From: an uncultured Acetatifactor sp.
GTDB taxonomy: Bacteria > Bacillota > Clostridia > Lachnospirales > Lachnospiraceae
Assembly (NCBI GenBank): GCA_910584865.1
Contig: CAJUCE010000044.1
Span: forward strand, 1-34,405
Direction of reading: 5' to 3'
DNA length: 34,405 nucleotides
The position numbers and the translations under genes are program-made. Of the stretch, positions 15,792 to 23,737 are shown piece by piece. How positions within the stretch are numbered: position 1 is the first letter of the stretch; every line of letters starts with the position of its first letter. The notes beneath the pieces are model-generated. The model worked only from the letters and a program-made list of their open reading frames with translations. It did no database searches and was not told where the DNA came from.

Positions 15792-18269
15792 ATGGGAACA
15801 AGGATCAAGGATGTATACATCATCCATCACTCGCACACGGACATAGGTTACACGGATCTGCAGGAGCAGGTGATCTACAATCAGGTCCATAATATCAGGA
15901 ATGTGATATCTATCCTGAAGAAAGGATATGAGGAAAACAGTCAGGATAAGGAGTTCAAATGGAACTGCGAGACCTACTTCTGCGTGGAACAGTTCCTGAA
16001 AGGCGCTTCCGAACAGGAGAAGGCGGATTTCTTTGACCTGGTCCGGAAGGGCAATATCGGTATATCCGCCACCTACCTGAACGGTACGGACCTGACGGAT
16101 GCGGAGATGCTAAACCGTAAAATCGTAAAAATGCAGGAAATCTTCAGCGAACAGGGGCTTTCCGTGAAGGTAGCCATGAATGCGGATATCAACGGCATCT
16201 CCCTGGGGGCCAGGGATGTGCTGTTGAATAACGGTATCGAATTTTTATTCACCAATATTCATACCCACCACGGCATGTATCCCCTGTACCAGAACCAGAA
16301 GCCTTATTTTTGGGAAAACGAGCAGGGAAAGCGCCTGCTGGTGTGGAGCGGGGAGCATTACAACCTGGGGAATTCTCTTGGCATTGTATTCAGTAAGAAT
16401 GTGAATTACATGACGGAGAACTACTTTGGGCAAAACGGGGCCGGAAAGCGCGGCGGACAAGGCGGCGGTACTTCGGAAACGGAGGCGCAGCACTGCGTTC
16501 AGGACAGCAGGATTCCGGATGAGGCGCTGGAAACCCTGCATGCCAGGCTGCAAAGCAGCATTGCGGAATACGAGGAAAGCGGCTACCCCTATGACTTCTA
16601 TATCACCAGCGTCAGCGGCGTGTTCTCCGATAACGCCCCTGCAAACCCTGCAATTATCGCTATGGTGAACGCTTTTAACCGGCGTTTCGGAGAGGAAGTA
16701 ACCCTGCATATGGTGACGCTGCAGGAGCTGTACGATCTCATCCGGGAGAAGACGGCGGACGCGCCTATGTACCGGGGAGCAATCAACGACTGGTGGGGCA
16801 ATGGCGTGGGAAGCACCCCTTATGCGGTGAAACATTACAGGGAAGCGCTGCGCCTCGCTCATATCTGCAGCTGCCTGGAGGAGAAGACGGGGATGTGCAA
16901 CGAGGCCCTTGCGGAGACGGGCGCCCACAATGCCCTGCTGTACGCAGAGCATACATGGGGACATTCTGCCACCATCGGCAGCCCATATGAGGCCATGGTG
17001 ACAAACTTGGACATCCGCAAGACAAGCTATGCTTCCAAAGCCCATGAGGCGGCTGCCATGCGGAAAAACGAGCAGTGCCACCTGCTGGGGGATATCCTTC
17101 GCTATTACAACAACGCGGGGGAGATGAAGGCTGTATCCATGAGCCGCAGGGCAGGCGTATTTCCTGTAGAGTTCTACATAGAGACGGGCGGAATCTCTGA
17201 TATAAAGGTTGCGGACAAGGAGACAGGGGAAGAGCTGACGGCACAGCTCTCTTCCCATCCCAGGGGAGTCAGGGTGAGCTTTTTGGCAAAATTTGCACCG
17301 GGTGAAGAGAAGCTGTTTGCCTATGAGGAGATACCGAAGCAGGAACAGGGGCTGTACAGCCGCACCGCCTGGGTGGGGGTCGAGCGGGTGAAGGATATCG
17401 TCAACGATTATGACACGGAAACCTATAAGCTTCCCTACGGGCTGGAGAACGAGTGGTTCCGGATTTCCTGGAAGGCAGGAGAGGGCATTACCTCTTTTTA
17501 CAATAAAAAGACGGGAAGGGAGATGCTCAAGGGGAGAGGAGATGGAAACCCTCTGGAGCGGTTCTTTACTCCTGCTTATGAAAATACGGAAATCCGTAAT
17601 GGCGTCTATACGGAGCGCGCCCGCCTGGGAAGGAATGTGAGGGGGCTGCATGCGGTGCAGTATCAGGGGAAGTTGAAAGACATCCGGATCCTGGACCACG
17701 GCCCTGTGTTTGACCGGACGGAGCTGGTTTTCGGCCTGAAGGGGACGCGCCACAGTAATGTCATTATCAAGATGTACCGGCAGCTGCCCAGAATCGAGTT
17801 CACCTACCGGATTGCCAAGGAGTTAAGCGAGGATATCGAGAGCGTTTACATGCCGCTGTCCCTGGACCTGCCGGACAGCCTCCTCTATATCCACAACGGC
17901 GGCGTGGCCATGCGCCCGGGCGTGGATCAGCTTCCTGGAAGCAACATGGAATACTATATCGCGGATGAGGGGCTGCTTTACCAGGAGGGAAATAAAGGCA
18001 TTCTGATCAATGCCTTCGATACGCCATTGCTTTATATGGGAGAGATGGAGAGCCACCCTATTGTGCTATGCAATAATAAGGAAGAAAATAATCACCGTCC
18101 TGTATACAGCTGGATCATGAACAATACCTGGGAGACCAATTTCAAGATGGATCTGTCCGGTTTCGGGGAGTTTAGCTACGCGCTGGAGCTGCGGGAGGGC
18201 GCTTTGGAGGAGAACCTGCGCAGGCTGGCGGAAAACGACATGGGCGTGGTGAGCTTTATCACGGGCTGA
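15792..18269 (+). CDS. Alpha-mannosidase-like glycosidase, GH38
   Basis: An 825-residue GH38-type enzyme. The N-terminal catalytic barrel opens with IIHHSHTDIGYTD (H15 and D17 as zinc ligands); AMNADINGIS contains D132, the expected nucleophile position; a middle domain has HNALLYAEHTWGHSA; and a long beta-rich C-terminal part follows. It would remove terminal alpha-mannose from imported oligosaccharides in the cytoplasm (no signal peptide). I start at ATG 15792, preceded by AAAGGG; an upstream in-frame ATG at 15744 lies only 11 nt after the -10 box. Residues ~214-240 are a Gly-rich, low-complexity insert (GAGKRGGQGGGTSETEA) that looks dispensable. Followed 83 bp later by the GH3 gene. The subfamily is somewhat remote from classical GH38, so specificity is not certain. 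Confidence 0.82.
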   Translation: MGTRIKDVYIIHHSHTDIGYTDLQEQVIYNQVHNIRNVISILKKGYEENSQDKEFKWNCETYFCVEQFLKGASEQEKADFFDLVRKGNIGISATYLNGTDLTDAEMLNRKIVKMQEIFSEQGLSVKVAMNADINGISLGARDVLLNNGIEFLFTNIHTHHGMYPLYQNQKPYFWENEQGKRLLVWSGEHYNLGNSLGIVFSKNVNYMTENYFGQNGAGKRGGQGGGTSETEAQHCVQDSRIPDEALETLHARLQSSIAEYEESGYPYDFYITSVSGVFSDNAPANPAIIAMVNAFNRRFGEEVTLHMVTLQELYDLIREKTADAPMYRGAINDWWGNGVGSTPYAVKHYREALRLAHICSCLEEKTGMCNEALAETGAHNALLYAEHTWGHSATIGSPYEAMVTNLDIRKTSYASKAHEAAAMRKNEQCHLLGDILRYYNNAGEMKAVSMSRRAGVFPVEFYIETGGISDIKVADKETGEELTAQLSSHPRGVRVSFLAKFAPGEEKLFAYEEIPKQEQGLYSRTAWVGVERVKDIVNDYDTETYKLPYGLENEWFRISWKAGEGITSFYNKKTGREMLKGRGDGNPLERFFTPAYENTEIRNGVYTERARLGRNVRGLHAVQYQGKLKDIRILDHGPVFDRTELVFGLKGTRHSNVIIKMYRQLPRIEFTYRIAKELSEDIESVYMPLSLDLPDSLLYIHNGGVAMRPGVDQLPGSNMEYYIADEGLLYQEGNKGILINAFDTPLLYMGEMESHPIVLCNNKEENNHRPVYSWIMNNTWETNFKMDLSGFGEFSYALELREGALEENLRRLAENDMGVVSFITG

Positions 18270-18352
18270 GAACGCGGGCAAAGTCTGGGGGACAACGTAG
18301 TTCAGATATGGGGGCTTTTTTCGGGGAGCCAGATAGGGAGGTTTGAAAGGAT

Positions 18353-21181
18353 ATGGAAAAATATAGGGATACATCACTGCCCATAAAGGAGCGGGTGGCG
18401 GATTTGCTGTCCAGGATGACCCTGGAAGAGAAAATTATGCAGACAGACCAGTATTCCATTATCGGTGATTATACCAAAAGGAATACCGAAGGCAGGGTGG
18501 AAGAATTCCGTTGGGAGGAATTCAAGGAAGCGTTAAAGGACAAGAGCGTGGGCAGCGTCCAGTTCCGTTCGGCGACGCCGCAGCTTGCCAACGAGCTGCA
18601 GCGGTATGCCGTGGAGAAGACCCGGCTGGGCATCCCATTCCTGTTCAGTGAGGAGGCGCTGCACGGGCTTTATGACGGCCATGCCACCTGTTTCCCGCAG
18701 CAGATCGGCCTGGCGGGGACCTTTGAGCCCCAGCTGGGCAGGCAGATGGGGCATGCCATCGCGGCGGAGGCGAGAGCCTGCGGCGTCCATGAAACCTGGA
18801 ATCCCGTGATGGATTTAAGCTGGGATCCACGGTACGGCAGGGTGGAGGAGGCCTTTGGAGAGGATACTTACCTGGCCGGGGAATTCGCCAGAGAGATTGT
18901 AAAGGGCATGCAGGGGGAGGATTTGAAAAGCCCGGATACCGTGGCGTCGGAGCCCAAGCACTACTGCGGCTACGGGACGCCGGTGGGAGGGCTGAACTGC
19001 GCCCCGTCGGCCATGGGGCGGCACGATGTGTTCGCCTGGGCGCTGCCGGTGTTCGAGCAGGCTTTTGCGGAGGGCGGCGCCTGGAATGCCATGTGTTCCT
19101 ATGCGGCTATTGACGGACAGCCTGTGGCGTCGGACCATGAGCTGCTGACAGAGGTGCTGCGGGGACGTTACGGCATGCCCGGCTTTGTGCGTTCGGATAT
19201 GACCGCTGTGGCACGGCTGAGGGCCAGCTTCTCCACGGCGAAGGATAACAGGGAGGCCATCCGCCAGGGACTGGAGGCGGGGGTGGACCTGCAGCTCTAC
19301 GACTTTACCCACGAGGAATGGATGGAGAGCATCCGCAGCCTCATTGAGAGCGGGGAGATGGCGGAGGAAGTGCTGGACACGGCCTGCGGGCGGGTGCTGA
19401 AGCTGAAGGTTGCCCTGGGCCTGTTTGAGCATCCCTATGTGGACGAGAGCCTCCGGGACAGGGTGGTGAACTGCCGGGAGCATCAGGACTTAAGCCTGGA
19501 CATCGCCAGGAAGTCTATTTGTTTACTGAAGAACGAGAAAAGGCTGCTGCCCTTGTCCGATTCCCGGAAAAACATAGCGGTGGTAGGCCCCGGGGCGGAT
19601 GAGGCCGCACTGGGAGACTACACGCCAAACACGGAGAAATCCCATACGGTGACTGTCCTGGAGGGCATACGTCAGCTGGTGGGGGAGAGCAGTATTGTCT
19701 CCTATGAGAAAGGCTGCAGTTACCTGGGTGAGAAGGTGACGCCCTTCCACCCGGGGTGGCTTACCAATGAGGATGGAGAGGAAGGGCTCACCGCCCGTTA
19801 TTATAATAACTGGGATTTAAGCGGGGATCCGGTGGTGACGAGACGGGACTGGATGGTGAATTTCAATTGGATCTACGCGAAACCCCACGCGGACGTGAAC
19901 GCGGAATGTTTCTCCGTGGCCTGGACGGGGAAATTGAACCCCCGGGAAAGCTTCCGGGGCTGCATCGCCGTGCCGGGGCAGGACAGCATGCGTTTATATA
20001 TTGACGGTGAATTGATAATCGATGCCTGGAACCAGGAACTCGGGCGAGATAGCTCGGGCAGAACAGATGTGGGGAAGGAAGCCTCGGGCGGAGCGGCTGC
20101 GGGGAAGGAAACCTTAGACAGAATGTCTGCGGGACAGGGCAGCAGGAAGGATACAATTGCGGCGCAGCAGAATGGCGAGGCTTCTGTAGCCGGAAGTGCT
20201 GTCGGTGGCGGGAGCCAAACATTGCCCGGAACCGACGCCCGCGCCAACGGCATCGCCCGGATGGCGGACTTTGCCTTCCAGGAGGGCAGGGAGTATGATA
20301 TCCGCCTGGAATTCTGCAATGATGCCAGAGGAGCCAGGGTTGTATTGGGCTATAATAAGGGCAGGGAAGACTGGAAGTCTGCATTGGATCTGGTGAAGAA
20401 AGCCGATGTGGCCATAGTCTGCCTGGGAGACAATACGGAGACCTCCGGTGAGAACCTGGACCGGACGGAGCTGGCCCTGCCGGGGAAGCAGCAGGAATTC
20501 CTGAAGGAAGCCGTCGCCACGGGAACCCCAGTGATCCTGGTGCTGCAAAACGGACGCCCCCTTGCGTTGTCCTGGGAGGAAGCTCATGTCCCGGCTATCC
20601 TGGAATGCTGGTTTCCCGGGGAGAAGGGCGGCAGGGCCATCGCAGAGGTCTTGTTTGGGAAAACGTACCCTTCCGGACGGCTTCCCATGTCCTTCCCCAG
20701 GGCGGTGGGACAGGTGCCCTGCAATTACAACCGCCTGCCCGGCGGAGGATGGCGCTATGTGGAGATGGACTGGAATCCTCTGTATCCCTTCGGCTACGGG
20801 CTGGCCTATACCAGTTTTGCCTATCGTGATTTAGAGATAGAAGGGGACGGACTTACGGCGGCAGACGTGGAGGACGGGGCGCAGGTGAAGGTGTCCTTTA
20901 CCGTCACGAACACGGGAAGACATTTCGGGGAGGAGACGGCGCAGCTGTATATCAGGGATTTGGTTTCCAGTACGGTGAAGCCCCGGAAAGAGCTGGCGGG
21001 CTTTGAGAAGGTTGCCCTAAACCCCGGGGAGAGCCGGAGGGTGGAGTTTCTGCTGGGCAGCAGGCAGATGCGCACTCTGGACAGAAGGTTTGAGTGGCAT
21101 GTGGAACCCGGGGAATTCCGGGTCATGGCCGGGGATAATTCGGCGGATATCCTGCTGATGGGAGAGTTTACTGTTCTATGA
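18353..21181 (+). CDS. GH3 glycosidase with PA14 insert and fibronectin-III-like C-terminus
   Basis: A 942-residue GH3 enzyme (beta-glucosidase/xylosidase/N-acetylhexosaminidase-like retaining family). The barrel domain (~1-370) has PKHYCGYG (K202, H203) and the nucleophile in FVRSDMTAV (D282; the residue after SD is Met where many relatives have Trp). The alpha/beta sandwich is split by a PA14-type domain (~478-675) and followed by a fibronectin-III-like domain (~825-940). No signal peptide. The PA14 domain carries an extra low-complexity stretch (~566-630) made partly of a 30-bp tandem repeat. AAAGGA is upstream of ATG 18353. Probably co-transcribed with GH38 and ended by the terminator at 21221. 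Substrate not predictable; from context, a beta-linked residue of the same glycan. Confidence 0.88.
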   Translation: MEKYRDTSLPIKERVADLLSRMTLEEKIMQTDQYSIIGDYTKRNTEGRVEEFRWEEFKEALKDKSVGSVQFRSATPQLANELQRYAVEKTRLGIPFLFSEEALHGLYDGHATCFPQQIGLAGTFEPQLGRQMGHAIAAEARACGVHETWNPVMDLSWDPRYGRVEEAFGEDTYLAGEFAREIVKGMQGEDLKSPDTVASEPKHYCGYGTPVGGLNCAPSAMGRHDVFAWALPVFEQAFAEGGAWNAMCSYAAIDGQPVASDHELLTEVLRGRYGMPGFVRSDMTAVARLRASFSTAKDNREAIRQGLEAGVDLQLYDFTHEEWMESIRSLIESGEMAEEVLDTACGRVLKLKVALGLFEHPYVDESLRDRVVNCREHQDLSLDIARKSICLLKNEKRLLPLSDSRKNIAVVGPGADEAALGDYTPNTEKSHTVTVLEGIRQLVGESSIVSYEKGCSYLGEKVTPFHPGWLTNEDGEEGLTARYYNNWDLSGDPVVTRRDWMVNFNWIYAKPHADVNAECFSVAWTGKLNPRESFRGCIAVPGQDSMRLYIDGELIIDAWNQELGRDSSGRTDVGKEASGGAAAGKETLDRMSAGQGSRKDTIAAQQNGEASVAGSAVGGGSQTLPGTDARANGIARMADFAFQEGREYDIRLEFCNDARGARVVLGYNKGREDWKSALDLVKKADVAIVCLGDNTETSGENLDRTELALPGKQQEFLKEAVATGTPVILVLQNGRPLALSWEEAHVPAILECWFPGEKGGRAIAEVLFGKTYPSGRLPMSFPRAVGQVPCNYNRLPGGGWRYVEMDWNPLYPFGYGLAYTSFAYRDLEIEGDGLTAADVEDGAQVKVSFTVTNTGRHFGEETAQLYIRDLVSSTVKPRKELAGFEKVALNPGESRRVEFLLGSRQMRTLDRRFEWHVEPGEFRVMAGDNSADILLMGEFTVL
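20054..20143 (+). repeat. Three imperfect 30-bp tandem repeats inside the GH3 PA14 domain
   Basis: Units at 20054-20083, 20084-20113 and 20114-20143 encode decapeptides of the type SGRTDVGKEA, SGGAAAGKET, LDRMSAGQGS. The first two match closely, the third has drifted. In frame, so the protein is lengthened rather than broken. Confidence 0.65.
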
Positions 21182-21220
21182 GAGTAGATGCCTGTCTGTT
21201 CCAGGCTCCGGTGATTGTCC

Positions 21221-21253
21221 GTCCGGGCCCGGCTCTTATGCCGGACCGTTTTT
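21221..21253 (+). terminator. Rho-independent terminator of the GH38-GH3 operon
   Basis: GTCCGG (21221-21226) and CCGGAC (21241-21246) form a 6-bp GC stem followed by CG and five Ts (21249-21253), 40 bp after the GH3 stop. Confidence 0.7.
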
Positions 21254-21276
21254 AGGTTTTTGCATTTCGTTCACCG

Positions 21277-21309
21277 AAAACTGCATTTGGTTATCCGAAT
21301 GCAGTTTTT
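21277..21309. terminator. Second, bidirectional-type hairpin after GH3
   Basis: AAAACTGCATT (21277-21287) and AATGCAGTTTT (21298-21308) form an 11-bp stem extended by TGG/CCG to a TTAT loop, with A-run on one side and T-run on the other. It partly consists of an imperfect 18-bp direct repeat (21261-21278 and 21282-21299, starting TGCATTT and ending CCGAA). Confidence 0.6.
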
Positions 21310-21357
21310 GTGTGGAATCTGTTATAATAAAATCATTCCGGGGGCCCATGCGGCCGG

Positions 21358-21495
21358 CATCGGCCTGCCTCTCCAGCAGATTCAGGATGTAGGATTCCAT
21401 GGGATCTGGTGCAGCGGGGATGCCACGATACCCTGGCGGCACAGGAAGGGAAGTACAGGCAGCTGTGGAACGCCCAGGCGCAGTATTATACATAA
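21358..21495 (+). pseudogene. Remnant of an ABC-exporter C-terminus
   Basis: The plus frame reads ...LVQRGCHDTLAAQEGKYRQ, then LWNAQAQYYT and a TAA at 21493-21495. This closely matches the usual last residues of ABC exporter ATPases (ERGTHDELLAQ-GKY--LWNAQAQYY). Upstream of it the frame gives only a degraded HR...AD stretch where HRLST...AD would be. No start codon, Walker motifs or ribosome site are present. It is the decayed tail of a deleted transporter gene; it is not part of the MCP gene on the other strand. Confidence 0.6.
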
Positions 21496-21549
21496 GGAAG
21501 CGGCCTGCACAATCTTTCCCGAGACTCGTATTTCATTTAGACTGCCTGC

Positions 21550-23523
21550 TTATTCTGCAGGCAGCGTAAACTGTTCTACCAGTTGCTTCAGGCCCGTGGC
21601 TTCAGCGGAAAGCTGTTCGCTGGCAGAGGCTCCTTCCTGGGCCGTGGAACTGTTGCTCTGCACCACTTCCGAGATCTGGTTGATACCCTCGGAAACCTGC
21701 CAGACGGCGTCGGCCTGATCATTGGCTACCGTCGCGATATGATCGATAGAATCCACGACGGACTGTATGCTGTTTACTACTTCAGACAGGATAGCTGCCG
21801 TTTCTTTTGCGATACCGGAACCCTCATATACCGCATCGGAGGAACGTTGAATCAGGGCGGAAGTATTTTTGGCGGCCTGGGCGGATTTTCCTGCCAGGGT
21901 CCGCACTTCTTCTGCCACGACAGCGAAACCTTTACCTGCCTGGCCCGCCCTGGCGGCTTCAACGGCTGCGTTCAGAGCCAGAATATTGGTCTGGAAGGCA
22001 ATATCTTCTATGGTCTTTAATATTTTACCGATCTCATTGGAGCAGGTCTGGATATTATCCATGGCATCCGTCAGCTTCTGCATTTGGCGGTTACACTGGG
22101 ATACTTCCTCGCCGGCTGAGTGGGTCTGGCTGCGGACTTCCAGTGCGCTGGATGCAGTATGCTTGGCCTGAGAGGAAATCTCGGTGACCTGAGCGGCCAG
22201 CTCTTCTACGGCACTTGCCTGTTCCACGGTTCCCTGACTCAGAGTCTGGGCGCTGGCGGAAAGCTGGTCACTGGCCGATGCAACCTGACTTGCGGAAGTG
22301 TTTACCTGCCGAATGACATGGCTTAACTCAATTTTCATATGGCGCATGGAGAGCAGAATGCTGTGGAAACTGCCGACATACACATCTTCACGGGTTGTAT
22401 GTACATCCAGATTCTGGTTGGCCAGTTCGGTCAGCAGGTAACTGATATCGTTGATCACCGTACTCAGACCTTCTACCAGATCCACAGTGGAACGCGCCAG
22501 CATGCCGGTTTCATCCTTGCTTGTGATTTTTGGCATGGGAGTGTCCAGATCTCCTTCCACAAGCAGCCGCATCCGTTTGGCACAGGCTTTCATAGGCTTG
22601 CTGATATTTCCAGCAAGCAACAGAGCGACAATGACGGATATCAGGACGCCTCCTGCCATTACCAGAATATTGAGGATCATGCCGTTATAGGTGGTGGCCA
22701 GGTAGTTGAGCTGGGGAGCAGTAACAGCGATGCTCCAGCCGTCCGTGCCGTTCACGGGGGCGTAAGCCATGAACATCTTTCCGTCCTGGCTTTCGTAGCT
22801 GCCGAATCCGTTTTCACCCTGACGCATGGCCCGGTGAAGTGCGGCCAGATCCTTCAGGGAAGAATCGGTCTCGGCTTCTGTTTCGATATTCTGAACGGTG
22901 ATGGTCTCCAGGGTAATGTCAGCGATGGTGTCGCCGGACTTGTTGATCATATAGGCCCTGCTGTTTTCTCCGATCTGGATGGAGGAAACGATGTCATTCA
23001 GGAAAGTCTCGGGCGGCACGAAATACACCACACCCATGATGGAGGAGCCGTGGACTCCGTCTGCGTACAGCGGAGCGGCCACCATGATGGACAACTCTCC
23101 TGTGATTTTGCTGATCAACGGCTCCGATACATAAACATTGCCCTTCATGGCCTGCTTCACATATTCCCGGTCGGAATAATCCTTGCCATCGAAAATACTG
23201 ATGCCGTCCATGCCGATAATATTTCCCCGCTGGAAGTTGTGCATGGAACAGCGTTCGTCTATGATGGCTTTTTTCTCCTCGGGAGCCAGAGCCTGATCGG
23301 ATAATTGTGGAATACAGCCTGTATCCATGGCTACATTCCGGTATGCGGCCAATTCCTGTTCAACGCATTCCGCAGCCAGAACCGCGGTTTCACTCATCAT
23401 GTGATCTACAGTGGTGATGGTGCTGCGGTAATTGGGTATGATACCGGAAACGCCTGCGGCAACCAGAGCTGTCACAACAGTTACAATAAGACATAAGGTG
23501 ATTTTTGTTCGAATGCTTTTCAT
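21550..23523 (-). CDS. Methyl-accepting chemotaxis protein (Cache sensor)
   Basis: A 657-residue chemoreceptor. TM1 at ~8-28; a periplasmic-side dCache-type sensor (~35-270, with FDGKDYSDREYVKQAMKGN and VYFVPPETFLNDIV); TM2 at ~282-304; HAMP (~305-360); and a cytoplasmic signalling coiled coil whose hairpin tip (~507-545, EDIAFQTNILALNAAVEAAR, GKGFAVVAEEVRTLAGKS) binds CheA/CheW. It senses a small external ligand and steers motility or another Che pathway; the ligand is unknown. No other chemotaxis gene is nearby. Start ATG 23523 follows GAGGGG. It has its own sigma-A promoter and is divergent from the OLD nuclease gene. Confidence 0.92.
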   Translation of the reverse strand: MKSIRTKITLCLIVTVVTALVAAGVSGIIPNYRSTITTVDHMMSETAVLAAECVEQELAAYRNVAMDTGCIPQLSDQALAPEEKKAIIDERCSMHNFQRGNIIGMDGISIFDGKDYSDREYVKQAMKGNVYVSEPLISKITGELSIMVAAPLYADGVHGSSIMGVVYFVPPETFLNDIVSSIQIGENSRAYMINKSGDTIADITLETITVQNIETEAETDSSLKDLAALHRAMRQGENGFGSYESQDGKMFMAYAPVNGTDGWSIAVTAPQLNYLATTYNGMILNILVMAGGVLISVIVALLLAGNISKPMKACAKRMRLLVEGDLDTPMPKITSKDETGMLARSTVDLVEGLSTVINDISYLLTELANQNLDVHTTREDVYVGSFHSILLSMRHMKIELSHVIRQVNTSASQVASASDQLSASAQTLSQGTVEQASAVEELAAQVTEISSQAKHTASSALEVRSQTHSAGEEVSQCNRQMQKLTDAMDNIQTCSNEIGKILKTIEDIAFQTNILALNAAVEAARAGQAGKGFAVVAEEVRTLAGKSAQAAKNTSALIQRSSDAVYEGSGIAKETAAILSEVVNSIQSVVDSIDHIATVANDQADAVWQVSEGINQISEVVQSNSSTAQEGASASEQLSAEATGLKQLVEQFTLPAE

Positions 23524-23576
23524 TTTATCCCCTCACTTGTATTGGTAATTTTTGGTTTTCAAATAAACCATATATT

Positions 23577-23606
23577 ATTATACGAGTGAAGACTTCGCTT
23601 TGTCAA
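23577..23606 (-). promoter_or_regulatory. Sigma-A promoter of the chemoreceptor gene
   Basis: TTGACA (23601-23606 on the minus strand), 18-bp spacer, TATAAT (23577-23582). Both boxes are perfect; no flagellar (sigma-28) signature was noted. Confidence 0.75.
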
Positions 23607-23633
23607 CCATTGCTTTTCAGAGCGAAAAACAGA

Positions 23634-23662
23634 TTGCAAAAGGAGGCGGAATGTATTAAAAT
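23634..23662 (+). promoter_or_regulatory. Promoter of the OLD-nuclease gene
   Basis: TTGCAA (23634-23639), 17-bp spacer, TAAAAT (23657-23662), about 75 bp upstream of the start codon and back-to-back with the chemoreceptor promoter. Confidence 0.5.
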
Positions 23663-23737
23663 AGTACAATTCTAATAAACTAATGAAGATTTTCGGCGAC
23701 AACGGCGCATTTACCGGAAAAAGAGGGGGAGTATTCT

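Noticed and set aside
16245..17753. 502-codon minus-strand open frame inside the GH38 gene
   Set aside because: No ribosome site, no domain, and a biased composition typical of antisense shadows.
21236..21493. 85-codon minus-strand open frame after GH3
   Set aside because: It crosses terminator hairpins and is the antisense of the ABC remnant; no ribosome site.
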